Notes: generated from the letters alone by a model not told the origin. DNA of 64,000 bases from Gemmatimonadales bacterium (GCA_007695225.1 REED01000192.1:1-64000), one strand, 5' to 3'. Counted from the first letter of the stretch, positions 55,601 through 64,000 are shown. Made by a program: numbers and translations.

Positions 55601-55632
55601 AGGTGACCCGGGCCGCACGAACGCCTCCCTGA
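52627..55632 (+). CDS. Hybrid sensor histidine kinase with extracellular Cache-like domain, two PAS, and receiver
   Basis: A 1001-aa membrane sensor. Helix 1 (residues about 12-32), a periplasmic Cache-like region (about 40-285), helix 2 (about 290-310), a linker, PAS domains at about 370-480 and 490-605, HisKA with [11 protein letters not shown] (phospho-His633), HATPase with [32 protein letters not shown], and a C-terminal receiver whose phospho-acceptor is Asp926 in [12 protein letters not shown]. No separate response regulator or DNA-binding output lies beside it, so its target is unknown; phosphorelay to a distant Hpt or regulator is likely. Two adjacent ATG codons start the frame. The signal cannot be read from sequence. 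Confidence 0.9.
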   Translation: MMGMLPATFRGRILALGTLALALVLGFIALEVAREYRISFAETREAVVDLSDGLARDLDRWVGDARGVVTRMAAHPDVRALDATGCAPWIEEVGWLLPGYGDLRVVDAGGTTACAASDFGGWTDDARGLTWFRMVQEEGGFVVTPAEGGSEPDGAAGGGDWRVVLSHPILAEDGAFLGAVAVALFLSDLQERLPLRGLPVGSVISVVDSSGMVLANSRAPEELVGTNYRAAGRVDPPPGQRGVMEQEGLDDVERLWGYSRTTLAPWTVVSGVPHAALLGPVRARALERSGVGLAVLLLMSLGLFGADRTIRRGFDVLQRGAREAARIRGVRVRETGLREFQEVARVLNHTLEARDQAEEELASALERHELVLRATRDMIWDWDPVAGRVQRNEALRSFTGDEGPISQVSGTEALWFHRIPEPHRSRVRLSLEQALESGDSIWIQEYPMERYDGSIRRILDRGYVVRTEGGQPVRVVGIMSDVTEERERAEEVRRAKDRYESILRHAPFGVFLTTGNGLILEWNPALEAILGETWTPDRPGRTAAELFLDPRSWEELLEDAEREGTVMGREAKWTRGDGEEIFVRLTASSFLGEGRPTLEVLAEDVTERRRLGEQMRQVQKMEAVGRLAGGVAHDFNNLLTVISGEARLLISDDLPPEMRESLEAIREAGDRGSALTRQLLAFSRRQVTRPSPQDLNQVVDRIQRMLLRLMGDHIHLRTELTPDLPPVVVDSGEMEQVIMNLTLNARDAMPEGGTLCISTSLRNLTATEARLQHPKLSAGKYVVLSVVDGGTGIDPEVVSRIFDPFFTTKPVGKGTGLGLATVYGVVTRAGGQVVVDSRMGAGTTFRVFLPVSPTGFEITPEEASATPVPVPSQGHVLVVEDEESVRRMAGRILNRGGYDVRPFATPASALAAIRDPAIPVDLLLTDVKMPGMSGEELALQARRLRPDLPVLFMSGYPEEAEIEDRLKEGGAAFLPKPFTPEALLQQIRRLLEVTRAARTPP

Positions 55633-55761
55633 TCTCCCCTGAATTGTCTGGGGAGATCTCCGTGCCAACCCAACATCCCACTTCACGTCTACGTCTCACG
55701 TCTACGTCCACGTCCACGCGGTTCGGCTCCGGCCGGATCCCGGTCAGACCGGAGCTGGCGC

Positions 55762-58107
55762 ATGACCCATCCTTCCTCCTCTTTCCGCTTCTTCCGCCTC
55801 GTCTTGGCGGCGGGACTCCTGCTGGTGGTCCCCTCGGCCCTTCTGGCACAGGTGGACCCGATCCCCGGTGGACAGCTCACCGCCGCCGACTACCAGCGCG
55901 CCGAGGCCTTCCTCTCCGGCAACCTGGAGACACGGCTCTTCCGGGCCCAGGTTTCCCCCGTCTTCCATGAAGGAGACCGCTTCTGGTACCGGGTCCGGGT
56001 GCCTGGAGGATTCGAGTTCGTGGCGGTGGATCCGGAACGGGGGGTACGGGAGCCCGCCTTCGATCATTCCCGGCTCTCCGCTGCCCTTAGCCGGGCCGCG
56101 AACGGTTCCTTTGAAGCGTGGCAGCTGCCCCTCACGTCCCTCCATCGATTCAACCCTGGAGTGGAGGTGGAGGTGGAGGTGGAGGGGACCCGGTTCCGCT
56201 GCGACCTGGGGGGCTACGAATGCGACGAGGTGGGGGAGCCGGTCCGGCCCCCGGCCGGGGTGACCTCGCCCGACGGACGATACACGGCGTTCCGCAGGGA
56301 CCATGACCTCTGGGTCTTCGACTCGGAGGAGGGTGAGGAGATCCGCCTCACCACCGATGGTGAGGAGCGCTACGGGTACGCTTCCGATTCCCAGGGATGG
56401 CGGAGGACCGAGATGCCCATCCTTCTCTGGTCCCCGGATTCCAGGAGGATCGCCACCTACCGTCTGGATGAGCGAGGGGTGGAGGAGATGCACCTCCTGC
56501 GCACCGCCGAGCCCCGCCCGGAGCATGTGGCCTGGCCCTATGCCCTCCCGGGGGACTCGGTGGTTCCCATGTTGGAGCGGGTGGTGATCCACCTGGAGGA
56601 TCGCCGGGTGGTCCCCCTGGAGACGCCCCCCGATCACCAGCGGACCTCCTCCTGTTGCGGACTCGCCCGGGGCCAGGACTGGGCCGACGTGGAGTGGAGC
56701 CGCGATGGGAGCCGGCTGGCCTTCGTGTCCGTATCCCGGGACTATCGAACCGCCACCCTAAGGGTAGCGGACCCCGAGACCGGGGCCGTGCGAACGGTCC
56801 TGGAGGAGAGCCATCCCATCTTCTTCGAATCCCACGTGGCTTCGGGCGGCGTCCCCAACTGGCGGGTCCTGGATGGACGCAGGGAGGTGCTCTGGTTCTC
56901 CCAGAGGGACGGATGGGGGCATCTCTTCCTCTATGACCTGGACTCGGGCGCCCTGAAGAACCGGATCACCGGAGGGGACTGGAATGTCCTGGACGTGACC
57001 CGTGTGGACCCGGAAGCAGGCACCCTCCACTTCACTGCGGTGGGACGGGAGGCGGGAGAGGACCCCTACCACCGACACCTCTACCGGGTCGGGCTGGACG
57101 GGTCGGGGCTCACCCGCCTCACCAGCGAGTCCGGAGATCACGAGATCACCCTGACCCCTTCCGGCGCCTTCTTCGTGGCCCGCGTGTCCACGGTGGAGGT
57201 GCCTCCGGTCACCACCCTTCGGAGGACGCGGGACGGTGGGGCGGTCCGGCTCCTGGAAGATGCGGATGTCAGCGAGCTGGAGCTGCTCGGGTGGAGACCT
57301 CCCGAGTCCTTCCGGGCCAAGGGGAGAGACGGCGTCACCGACGTCTACGGCCTCCTCATCCGACCCTCCCACTTCGATCCCGAGAAGCGCTATCCGGTGG
57401 TGAACGCCATCTACCCCGGCCCCCAGACCGGAAGCGTGGGGACCCGGGGGTACGCCGTGAGCCGACGGGGCCAGGCCCACGCCCTGGCGGAACTGGGATT
57501 CATCGTGGTCCTGGTGGATGCCCTGGGGTCTCCCCTCCGATCCAAGGCGTTTCACACCGCGTACTATGGGGACATGGGAGACAACGGCCTCCCGGACCAG
57601 ATCGCGGCCATGCGGGAACTGGCTTCCCGGCACCCCTGGATCGACCTGGATCGGGCGGGGATCTACGGCCACTCCGGAGGCGGGTTCGCCACGGCTGCGG
57701 CCCTGCTTCGCCATCCGGACTTCTTCCACGTGGGAGTGTCGGGAGCTGGGAATCACGACAACCGGGGATACACCTACTACTGGGGGGAGAAGTACCAGGG
57801 GCTCCTCACGGTGGACGAGGACGGCGTCGACTCCTACGAGAACCAGGCGAATCACCTCCTGGCGGAGAATCTCAGGGGAAGGCTCCTCCTGAGCTACGGG
57901 ACCATGGACACCAACGTCCACCCCAATACCACCCTCCTCCTCATCGATGCCCTGGTGGACGCCAACAAGGACTTCGACCTCCTGGTGTTGCCGAACCGGG
58001 GCCATGGCTACGCCAACGAGCCCTACGCCGTTCGCCGCACCTGGGACTACTTCGTGGAGCACCTCATGGGGAAGGCACCGCCCCGGGAGTACCGGATCGG
58101 GGGCTAG
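55762..58107 (+). CDS. Secreted S9 prolyl peptidase (dipeptidyl peptidase IV-like)
   Basis: A 781-aa protein with a signal peptide (hydrophobic 12-28, cleavage probably after ALLA). A beta-propeller region (about 100-540) contains typical DPP-IV stretches such as LLWSPDSRRIATYRLDERG and WSRDGSRLAFVSVSRD. The C-terminal alpha/beta-hydrolase has the triad Ser638 (GHSGGG), Asp716 (MDTNVH) and His748 (RGHGY). It releases X-Pro or X-Ala dipeptides in the periplasm or outside. Secreted S9B and M28/M24 peptidases nearby point to a proteolytic, amino-acid-using lifestyle. A GC hairpin follows before convergent pruA. Confidence 0.92.
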   Translation: MTHPSSSFRFFRLVLAAGLLLVVPSALLAQVDPIPGGQLTAADYQRAEAFLSGNLETRLFRAQVSPVFHEGDRFWYRVRVPGGFEFVAVDPERGVREPAFDHSRLSAALSRAANGSFEAWQLPLTSLHRFNPGVEVEVEVEGTRFRCDLGGYECDEVGEPVRPPAGVTSPDGRYTAFRRDHDLWVFDSEEGEEIRLTTDGEERYGYASDSQGWRRTEMPILLWSPDSRRIATYRLDERGVEEMHLLRTAEPRPEHVAWPYALPGDSVVPMLERVVIHLEDRRVVPLETPPDHQRTSSCCGLARGQDWADVEWSRDGSRLAFVSVSRDYRTATLRVADPETGAVRTVLEESHPIFFESHVASGGVPNWRVLDGRREVLWFSQRDGWGHLFLYDLDSGALKNRITGGDWNVLDVTRVDPEAGTLHFTAVGREAGEDPYHRHLYRVGLDGSGLTRLTSESGDHEITLTPSGAFFVARVSTVEVPPVTTLRRTRDGGAVRLLEDADVSELELLGWRPPESFRAKGRDGVTDVYGLLIRPSHFDPEKRYPVVNAIYPGPQTGSVGTRGYAVSRRGQAHALAELGFIVVLVDALGSPLRSKAFHTAYYGDMGDNGLPDQIAAMRELASRHPWIDLDRAGIYGHSGGGFATAAALLRHPDFFHVGVSGAGNHDNRGYTYYWGEKYQGLLTVDEDGVDSYENQANHLLAENLRGRLLLSYGTMDTNVHPNTTLLLIDALVDANKDFDLLVLPNRGHGYANEPYAVRRTWDYFVEHLMGKAPPREYRIGG

Positions 58108-58119
58108 GTCCCCTCCGGC

Positions 58120-58140
58120 GGGCCGTGTCCGGGGCGGCCC
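58120..58140. terminator. Hairpin between convergent S9 peptidase and pruA
   Basis: GGGCCG / CGGCCC 6-bp stem with a 9-base loop, followed on the plus strand by TCTTCCT. It fills the 39-base gap between two converging genes and is a plausible two-way terminator. Confidence 0.45.
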
Positions 58141-58146
58141 TCTTCC

Positions 58147-59775
58147 TCACCCCCCCATGTGGGGATAGCGCCAGTCGGTGGGGGGGTCGAAGGTCTCTTT
58201 CAGGACCCGAGGAGAGACCCACCGCAGGAGGTTCAGGTGGGAGCCCGCCTTGTCATTGGTTCCCGATGCCCGGGCGCCACCGAAGGGCTGCTGGCCCACA
58301 ACGGCGCCCGTGGGCTTGTCATTGATGTAGAAGTTTCCAGCCGCGTTGCGGAGGGTCCGGGCAGCCTCCCGGACCGCACGTCGGTCCTGGGAGAAGACGG
58401 CACCGGTGAGGCCGTAGGGGCTGGTGGTGTCCACGAGCTCCAGGGTCTCGGCCCAGCGGGCGTCGTCGTAGACGTGGATGGTGAGGATGGGCCCGAAGAG
58501 TTCCCGCTCCATGGTGTCGTACCGGGGGTCGTCCGTGACCAGCACGGTGGGTTCGACGAACCAGCCCTCCGCGTCATCGGTTCCCCCTCCCACCAGGATC
58601 TCCACCCCCGGGGCGGCCCGGGCCGCCTCGATGGCGTCCTGGTGTTTCTTGAAGGCGCCCCCGTCGATGACGGCCCCCATGAAGGTGGAAAGGTCCTCCA
58701 CGTTCCCCATGGTGATCTCCTCCGCCAGGGCCACCAGCCCGTCCCGCACCTCGGGCCAGAGGGATCGGGGAATGTAGGCCCGGGAGGCGGCGGAGCACTT
58801 TTGTCCCTGATACTCAAAGGCGCCCCGCCCCAGGGCCACCACCAGGGCATCCACGTCGGCGGAGGGGTGGGCCACCACGAAGTCCTTTCCTCCCGTCTCC
58901 CCGACGATCCGTGGGTAGGTACGGTAGCGTCCCAGTTGGTCGCCGGCCTTCTTCCAGAGGGACCGGAAGACCCCGGCGGATCCGGTGAAGTGGAGGCCGG
59001 CGAAATCCCGGTGGGCCATGGCCACGTCGGAGATGGCCGCTCCGTCTCCGTGAACGACGTTGATCACCCCATCAGGTAAGCCCGCTTCCCGGAAAACCTC
59101 CATGGTGTAGTAGGCCGAGAGGGCCTGCTTCTCCGACGGCTTCCAGAGCACCACGTTCCCCATGATCGCCGGCGCTGCGGGGAGGTTACCCCCGATGGCG
59201 GTGAAGTTGAAGGGGGTGATGGCCAGGACGAAGCCTTCCAGGGGACGATACTCCAGCCGATTCCAGACGCCCTCGGAGGAATGGGGCTGGCCCTCGTAGA
59301 TGGCTTCGGCGAAGTGGACGTTGAAGCGGAGGAAGTCGATGAGTTCGCAGGCGGCGTCGATCTCCGCCTGGATCACCGACTTGGACTGTCCCAGGATGGT
59401 GGAGCCATTGAGCACGTCCCGATAGGGACCGGAGATGAGTTCCGCCGCCTTCAGGAAGATGGCGGCCCGGTCCTGGAAGGGCATGGTGCCCCATTCGCTC
59501 CGTGCGCTCCCGGCCGCCTGGATGGCCGACTCCACCTGCGGAGTTCCGGCAGCCTGGACACGGGCCAGTTCGCGATGCCGCCGATGGGGAGAGAACTGGG
59601 TGAAGGTGCCCTCCCCCTTCTCGTCCCGTCCGCCGATGATGAGGGGGACGTCCCGTACCACATCGTCCTGAGCGGCGAGCCACCGGCCCAAGGAGTCGCG
59701 TTCGGGGGAATCGGGGGCGTAGTCCAGGACCGGCTCGTTGTCCGGGAAGGGAACGTGGAAGCGACCGTTGGTCAT
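58147..59775 (-). CDS. pruA: L-glutamate gamma-semialdehyde (1-pyrroline-5-carboxylate) dehydrogenase
   Basis: Oxidises glutamate-gamma-semialdehyde to glutamate with NAD in proline catabolism. The 542-aa length and N-terminal PVLDYAPDSPERDSL fit the long, eukaryote/Bacteroidetes-like P5CDH type. Motifs: TPFNFTAIGGNL, FTGSAGVFRSLW, VGETGGKDFVV (general base Glu), YQGQKCSAASR (catalytic Cys), ELFGPILTIHVYD and NDKPTGAVVGQQPFGGARASGTNDK. No proline dehydrogenase lies alongside. It would consume proline freed by the neighbouring S9 and M24 prolyl peptidases, a coherent functional group. Confidence 0.95.
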   Translation of the reverse strand: MTNGRFHVPFPDNEPVLDYAPDSPERDSLGRWLAAQDDVVRDVPLIIGGRDEKGEGTFTQFSPHRRHRELARVQAAGTPQVESAIQAAGSARSEWGTMPFQDRAAIFLKAAELISGPYRDVLNGSTILGQSKSVIQAEIDAACELIDFLRFNVHFAEAIYEGQPHSSEGVWNRLEYRPLEGFVLAITPFNFTAIGGNLPAAPAIMGNVVLWKPSEKQALSAYYTMEVFREAGLPDGVINVVHGDGAAISDVAMAHRDFAGLHFTGSAGVFRSLWKKAGDQLGRYRTYPRIVGETGGKDFVVAHPSADVDALVVALGRGAFEYQGQKCSAASRAYIPRSLWPEVRDGLVALAEEITMGNVEDLSTFMGAVIDGGAFKKHQDAIEAARAAPGVEILVGGGTDDAEGWFVEPTVLVTDDPRYDTMERELFGPILTIHVYDDARWAETLELVDTTSPYGLTGAVFSQDRRAVREAARTLRNAAGNFYINDKPTGAVVGQQPFGGARASGTNDKAGSHLNLLRWVSPRVLKETFDPPTDWRYPHMGG

Positions 59776-59834
59776 GAGAGGTTCCTCGATGGGGTTGGTG
59801 GGTGTCGGTCCGGTGCGTGGATCACGGTTGGCTG

Positions 59835-60356
59835 TCAGGAATGGACATCGGGAACGGGCGTCCTGCCGCCATCACCGGCGGCGGCCAGTTGGACCAGGGT
59901 CTCGGCGTCGATCCGATAGGTGTGCCACTCGGAGAGCTGGATGGCTCCTCGGCGTTCATAGAAGCGGATGGCTCCGTCGTTCCAGTCCTGGACCATCCAC
60001 TCCATGCGACCGCAGCCCCGGCGCACGGCTTCCTCGACCAGGTACTGGAACATGGTGCCTCCGAATCCCCGTCCCCGGTATGCATCCAGGACGAAGATAT
60101 CCTCGAGAAAGAGGGTGGGGCGAGCCAGGAAGGAAGAATAGGCCTCGAAGGTGATGGCGTATCCCACATCCTTCCCGTCGATGGTGGCCAGGAAGGCGGC
60201 GTAGCGAGGAGGGTTCGCCAGCCCGTCCCGGACCAGGCGGTGGCGAGCCGTGGGAGAGGGCCGATCCATCTGTTCGAAGTCGGCGTGGGCGTCCACCAGG
60301 GTGAGGAAGACCTCCATGTCGGCCTCTCCCAGGGGTCGGATCCGGACATCGGTCAC
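59835..60356 (-). CDS. GNAT-family N-acetyltransferase
   Basis: A 173-aa cytoplasmic protein with the GNAT fold: IRPLGEADMEVFLTLV at the start, LFLEDIFVLDAYRGRGFGGTMF containing the acetyl-CoA loop RGRGFGG, and MEWMVQDWNDGAIRFYERRGA, the conserved C-terminal helix and strand. Substrate unknown; relatives acetylate polyamines, amino acids or antibiotics. The GTG start overlaps the stop of the preceding lipoprotein gene (GTGA) and has GGAG close upstream. Part of an overlapping three-gene set with the M28 peptidase. Confidence 0.85.
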   Translation of the reverse strand: MTDVRIRPLGEADMEVFLTLVDAHADFEQMDRPSPTARHRLVRDGLANPPRYAAFLATIDGKDVGYAITFEAYSSFLARPTLFLEDIFVLDAYRGRGFGGTMFQYLVEEAVRRGCGRMEWMVQDWNDGAIRFYERRGAIQLSEWHTYRIDAETLVQLAAAGDGGRTPVPDVHS

Positions 60357-60832
60357 GGCTCCGCGGAGGGAATGACGGTGATCTCCAGGAAGGCGGAAGC
60401 CCGGGCTCCGTTGAACTCGATCACTTCCAGTCCCGCCAAATAGATACCCGGGTCCTCGTAGACCCATTCCACCTCCAGACTGGCCCGACGGGCGCCGCCG
60501 GCTTCACTGGTCTGCTGTCCTCCGTCGCCGAAATTCAGGACCAGTGCGCCCAGCCGGTCTCCTGTTCCCTCGGCGGAGAATCGCACCGTCTGGCCTGCGA
60601 CCAGGGAAAGCTGATCCGCCTCGAGGGACGCCGAGAGGGCGAGGGGGGATTCGGCGGTAATGAAGTCGCACCCCGCCACGAAGAGAAGCAGGGGGAGGAC
60701 CAGGGGAAGGATTCCGGCGGGGACGTCCGGTGGGAATGGCCAACGGACCCCAGGACGAAAGGGGGAACGCCGTCGATCTCCGAGTCGATGTCCTGGTCGC
60801 GGCTTCGGATGCGGGAGATGGTACGGAGTCAT
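60353..60832 (-). CDS. Small lipoprotein with a PKD-like domain
   Basis: A 159-aa protein with a Pro/Arg-rich N-terminus, then a hydrophobic stretch ending in a lipobox (LLLFVAGC, Cys near 55). The mature part looks like a single PKD or Ig-like beta domain: TVRFSAEG, LVLNFGDGG and WVYEDPGIYLAGLEVI. The leader before the hydrophobic stretch is long for a type II signal; a later start is possible, but the ATGA overlap with the peptidase gene supports this one. Probably outer-membrane or periplasmic, with a binding or scaffold role. No enzymatic motif. Confidence 0.65.
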   Translation of the reverse strand: MTPYHLPHPKPRPGHRLGDRRRSPFRPGVRWPFPPDVPAGILPLVLPLLLFVAGCDFITAESPLALSASLEADQLSLVAGQTVRFSAEGTGDRLGALVLNFGDGGQQTSEAGGARRASLEVEWVYEDPGIYLAGLEVIEFNGARASAFLEITVIPSAEP

Positions 60833-61863
60833 CCGGTGCCTCCGGATCGGGCGTCCATGATGCGCTCTCCCCGCCGATCGGCCAGGAGGATGAAGTCCAG
60901 GATGGTCTCCACTGCTTCAACGTAGAAGCCCGGTGTGATGTCCTCCACCACGTCGGTGGGGTCGTGGTATCCCGGATGGTCCTCCACTCCGAAGTAGAGG
61001 AAGGGGATCCCCGCCTGGTGGAAGGGCCCGTGATCCGACGCCATGGTCCAGTCCTCTCCGGGGGGAAGGTCGGGCCGGTCATGGCCCATGAGTAGGGAGA
61101 TGGACGAGGCAGCGGCCACCTCCTCCACCAGGGGCCTGAGGAAGGGGTAGTGATGCGTGCCTACGGCGTAGAGCTCCCCTGCCTCGCTCCGGCTCACCAT
61201 GTCCAGGTTGACGTTCATCACGATGCGGTCGAGGGGGACCGGGGGGTCCTGGATGAAGGCCCGGGCACCCTGGAGCCCCATCTCCTCGGCGTCGAAGGCG
61301 ACGAAGAGCAGAGAATGTCGGGGGAGGTTCCGGCTGAACCAATCGGCCAGGGCCAGGATGGCTGACGTCCCCGACGCATTGTCGTCGGCCCCGTTGAAGA
61401 TATCGCCGTTCTGGATTCCCAGGTGGTCGTAGTGGGCCGATACCACGATGAACCGATCCGGATGCGTTGTCCCCGGGACCAGGGCATGGAAGTTCACGCC
61501 CTGGTATGTGGCCCCGTCCTGGCGGGCGACGAACTCGAAGGACCGGGTTCGCTGGCCATCCACTAATCCCAGCCCCCGCTCCTCCATGGCCCGGCTCAGG
61601 AAGCGCCGGGCCCGTTCGATCCCCGGGGTGCCGGTGCGACGACCTTCCATGGAGTCGTGGGCCAGGATCCTCTGGTCTTCCAGCAAGCGATCCCCATCGA
61701 TGCGGGGGCGCTCGCCGAACCGGTCGGAGACCTGCCCCAGGACGGGGCCGGTGTGAACCGTTGCCGGAGTCCCGACGGTGGGTGCGCCCAGGGCCAGAAG
61801 CAGGAGAAAGGGCAGCATCCCCCCCCGAAGAAGGGGGAGAAGGGTGGAACGTGATGAGGTCAT
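60829..61863 (-). CDS. Secreted M28-family zinc aminopeptidase
   Basis: A 344-aa protein with a signal peptide (LLPFLLLLALGA region). The zinc-peptidase motifs of M28 are intact: SAHYDHLG (His-Asp), NGADDNASGTSA (bridging Asp), FDAEEMGLQGA (catalytic and metal Glu pair), NLDMVS (Asp) and a C-terminal YHDPTD (His). The ATG at 61863 follows GGAGGG and gives a sensible signal peptide; a start at 61893 adds residues without a ribosome site. Likely releases N-terminal amino acids in the periplasm. First gene of the overlapping M28-lipoprotein-GNAT set and divergent from the M24 peptidase. Confidence 0.92.
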   Translation of the reverse strand: MTSSRSTLLPLLRGGMLPFLLLLALGAPTVGTPATVHTGPVLGQVSDRFGERPRIDGDRLLEDQRILAHDSMEGRRTGTPGIERARRFLSRAMEERGLGLVDGQRTRSFEFVARQDGATYQGVNFHALVPGTTHPDRFIVVSAHYDHLGIQNGDIFNGADDNASGTSAILALADWFSRNLPRHSLLFVAFDAEEMGLQGARAFIQDPPVPLDRIVMNVNLDMVSRSEAGELYAVGTHHYPFLRPLVEEVAAASSISLLMGHDRPDLPPGEDWTMASDHGPFHQAGIPFLYFGVEDHPGYHDPTDVVEDITPGFYVEAVETILDFILLADRRGERIMDARSGGTG

Positions 61864-61904
61864 GTGCCCTCCGCGCCAGGGAACTGTCGGCATCGCTCTG
61901 GGGA

Positions 61905-61928
61905 AACAAGAATAATATCCCCGCGGGG
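61905..61928. promoter_or_regulatory. AT-rich island and 10-bp palindrome in the M28/M24 divergent spacer
   Basis: AACAAGAATAATATCC is the only AT-rich stretch in the 149-base spacer and gives TATTAT on the minus strand, near the -10 consensus for the M28 gene. The palindrome CCCCGCGGGG (61919-61928) abuts it. No good -35 box is seen. Confidence 0.3.
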
Positions 61929-62012
61929 GAGACGGAGCCTCTACTCAGGTTTCCTGATTCTCCCCCTCAGGGATCGTGCCTCCTTCCAGCTTCCACTCCG
62001 GTTGACCCTCCC

Positions 62013-63491
62013 GTGTTCCTTCGCCTGCTCCAGTCGCTGCGATTCGTCCTCCTTCTCCTGGCCATTGCCCACCCCCTTTCCGCTCAGATCGCCCACGAGG
62101 AATTCGAGGGACGGCGGGCGGCCCTGGCGGCCGTCGTGGGGGATGGGATCATCCTGGCCATGGGGAGCGCCGCGCCTCCCCAGGATTACATCGCTTTCCA
62201 CCAGAATTCCCTCTTCCGCTACCTCACCGGGTTCAGGGAGACCAACGCGGCCCTGGCCATGGTGGTCCGCGACGGCGGGATCGAGGAGATCCTCTTCGTG
62301 AATCCCCGGGACCCGGCGACGGAGACATGGGAGGGGTACCGGGTGGGTCCCGACGGTGCCCAGGCTGCCACGGGAATCCGGGGGAGGGCGATCCAGGAGC
62401 TCCCCGGGTTCCTGAACCGGAGGCTCCGCGCCGGCGCCCGGCTCCATATCGTCGGGAACTACCAGCCTGCCGCCCCTCTGCGGGATGACGTCACGCAGCG
62501 ATTCCTCTCCCTCCTGGCCCAACTCCCGCAGCTGGAGCTGGTCCCGGTGAACGACGAGGTGAACCACCTCCGGGGAGTGAAGTCCGAAGCGGAGCAGGAT
62601 CTCCTGAGGAAGGCCACCGCCATCACCGTGGAGGCGCATCGGGAGGTGGCCCGGGCCCTGGCTCCGGGACACAACGAGTTCGAGATCCAGGCCTTGGTGG
62701 AGTACACCTTCCGCCGCTATGGGGCCGAACGCCCCGCCTTCGCATCCATCGTGGGGTCCGGCCCCAACTCCACCATTCTCCACTACAACGCCAATGACCG
62801 ATTCATGGAGGATGGGGACGTGGTGGTGGTGGACATCGGGGCCAGTTATGGGGGATATGCCGCCGACGTGACCCGGACCTATCCGGTGAACGGTCGGTTT
62901 TCCGATGAGCAGCGAGCGATCTACCAGCTGGTCCGGGACGCCCAGGCGGCCGCCGAGGCCCGAGCCGCCGCCGGGGTCTCCGTGGCGGAGCTGAACCAGG
63001 TGGCGGATTCGGTCCTGGCCCGGGGGCTGGCGGAGCTGGGCCTCATCGAGGCCCCCAATGCCACCTTCGAAGGGCCGGGGGGCCAGGCGATCCCCCAGCT
63101 CCGTCTCTACTACATGCACGGTCTGGGACATGGCATCGGGTTGGACGTCCATGACCCCTGGCCACCGGTGCTGCAGCCTGGCGTCGCCTTCACCCTGGAG
63201 CCTGGGGTGTATGTCCGCCCCAACCTCCTGGAAGAGGTGATTCCCGACACGCCGGCCAATCAGCGGACCATCGAGGCCATTCGTCCCGCTTTCCAGCGCT
63301 TCATCAACATCGGCGTCCGCATCGAGGACGACTACATCGTCCGGGACGACGGCACCCTGGAATGGATCTCCCCGGCCCCCCGGGAGGTGGCGGAGGTGGA
63401 GGCCCTCCTCGCGGAGGCACGGGCGGAGCCGAGGGTCGGACCGGCCGAGCGAAGGGATGAGTGGGTGGAGTGGTATCGGCGGATGAAGTGA
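62013..63491 (+). CDS. pepP: Secreted M24B Xaa-Pro aminopeptidase
   Basis: A 492-aa protein with a signal peptide (FVLLLLAIAHPLSA, cleavage before QIAHEEF). An N-terminal creatinase-like domain is followed by the pita-bread metallopeptidase domain with all metal ligands: Asp in VVVDIGA, Asp in ADVTRTYP, His in HGLGHGIGLDVHD, Glu in LEPGVYV and Glu in VRIEDDYIV. It removes the first residue before proline. GTG at 62013 is chosen because it begins the signal peptide; the ribosome site is poor and the upstream extension is non-homologous. Its stop overlaps the next gene (GTGA). Confidence 0.9.
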   Translation: MFLRLLQSLRFVLLLLAIAHPLSAQIAHEEFEGRRAALAAVVGDGIILAMGSAAPPQDYIAFHQNSLFRYLTGFRETNAALAMVVRDGGIEEILFVNPRDPATETWEGYRVGPDGAQAATGIRGRAIQELPGFLNRRLRAGARLHIVGNYQPAAPLRDDVTQRFLSLLAQLPQLELVPVNDEVNHLRGVKSEAEQDLLRKATAITVEAHREVARALAPGHNEFEIQALVEYTFRRYGAERPAFASIVGSGPNSTILHYNANDRFMEDGDVVVVDIGASYGGYAADVTRTYPVNGRFSDEQRAIYQLVRDAQAAAEARAAAGVSVAELNQVADSVLARGLAELGLIEAPNATFEGPGGQAIPQLRLYYMHGLGHGIGLDVHDPWPPVLQPGVAFTLEPGVYVRPNLLEEVIPDTPANQRTIEAIRPAFQRFINIGVRIEDDYIVRDDGTLEWISPAPREVAEVEALLAEARAEPRVGPAERRDEWVEWYRRMK

Positions 63492-64000
63492 CGCCCCCCC
63501 CCGGCTCCGCAGACGGCCGTCCGCCCCTTCACCTCGCCCGGCGTCTCACCGGGATCGGGCTGGGGCTGGGGGCCCTGGCGGCATTCCATCTCCTTTCCCG
63601 GTCTCCAGGGGCCGCCGAATTCCTGGTGGGGCAGGGTCCCATCCCGGCCCTGACCCGGGGTCTTTCCCGCCTCACCGGGGCGGTCCCCATCTCCCTGGCG
63701 GAAGCCGTGGTGGTGATCGTGCTGGCCCGTCAGGGGGTCGGAATCGGCCGAGGGCTCCTCCAGCTACGTCGGGGAGCGGACGGTTTCCCCCGGACCCTGG
63801 CCCGGGGAGGACTCCGACTGGCCCAGGATGCGGGGGTTCTCCTCTTCCTCTTCTACCTTCTCTGGGGGTTCCAATACGCCCGTCCAGGGGTGGAGGCGCA
63901 ACTGGGGATCACCAGCGCCGGAGAGGTCCCCACCGCGGAGCTTCGGGCCCTGGCCGCCCGGTCCGTCCAATCAGGCAACGTCCTCTATCGTGCCCTTCAT
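63488..64000 (+). CDS. DUF3810 membrane protein, N-terminal part (cut by window end)
   Basis: The GTG overlaps the pepP stop (GTGA) and the frame runs open to the window edge (171 codons). It shows about three hydrophobic segments: LGLGALAAFHLLS, ISLAEAVVVIVLA, and DAGVLLFLFYLLWGFQYARP. The SLAEA segment and the WGxxYARP segment resemble the DUF3810 family, whose members end in a zinc-protease-like HExxH domain. That part lies outside the window, so enzymatic potential cannot be checked. Confidence 0.72.
   Translation, partial: MTPPPGSADGRPPLHLARRLTGIGLGLGALAAFHLLSRSPGAAEFLVGQGPIPALTRGLSRLTGAVPISLAEAVVVIVLARQGVGIGRGLLQLRRGADGFPRTLARGGLRLAQDAGVLLFLFYLLWGFQYARPGVEAQLGITSAGEVPTAELRALAARSVQSGNVLYRALH

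Noticed and set aside
55684-55718. ACGTCTACGTC micro-repeats before the S9 peptidase gene
   Set aside because: Too short and irregular to call a regulatory array; probably simple-sequence slippage.

Overview
The window is GC-rich, gene-dense bacterial DNA with many 4-base start/stop overlaps (ATGA, GTGA, TTGA). Gene content points to Gemmatimonadota or a close relative such as Rhodothermota: a CarH photoreceptor, acyclic-carotenoid enzymes including a CruF-type hydratase, secreted S9, M28 and M24 peptidases, a long-type PruA and an ATP-type PEP carboxykinase. This placement is inferred from gene content only; no rRNA or tRNA gene was found.

Left part (0.2-20.5 kb). A regulated family II pyrophosphatase and an SDR/DUF2867 protein come first. 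Next is a light-responsive carotenoid operon: carH, a cruF-like gene, and one ORF that fuses a polyprenyl diphosphate synthase to a phytoene synthase. Its promoter carries four tandem 11-bp repeats ending on the -35 box, a convincing CarH operator. Trehalose-6-phosphate synthase, an MscS channel, a pyrD remnant, a DASS transporter and pgk follow. On the other strand lie a P2-type cation ATPase with unusual acidic and YRKE/EETDR repeat regions, a ferritin-like protein and pckA. A non-coding stretch then holds a frameshifted pcm (isoaspartyl methyltransferase) remnant.

Central part (20.2-49.1 kb). This is a very large alpha-glucan and trehalose cluster: PfkB kinase, a HAD-TPP-GH65 trifunctional protein, GlgP, GlgE, a TreS-maltokinase fusion, a MalQ-GlgB fusion, a GH57/DUF3536 protein, a second OtsA, GlgX, TreZ and TreY. 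It encodes the OtsA/OtsB, TreY/TreZ and TreS trehalose routes, a possible GH65 trehalose-phosphorolysis step, and the GlgE route from trehalose through maltose-1-phosphate to branched glucan. glgC and glgA are absent from the window. A 166-bp MITE-like palindrome sits between GH57 and otsA2 and supplies the otsA2 stop codon.

Right part (49.4-64 kb). CrtI phytoene desaturase converges on an FAD-dependent oxidoreductase. After these come an orphan hybrid histidine kinase, a secreted DPP-IV-like peptidase, PruA, an overlapping set (M28 peptidase, PKD-like lipoprotein, GNAT acetyltransferase), a secreted M24 aminopeptidase and the start of a DUF3810 membrane protein cut by the window end. Overall the window links light-controlled pigment synthesis with osmolyte and storage-glucan turnover. 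Enzyme fusion is the recurring theme.
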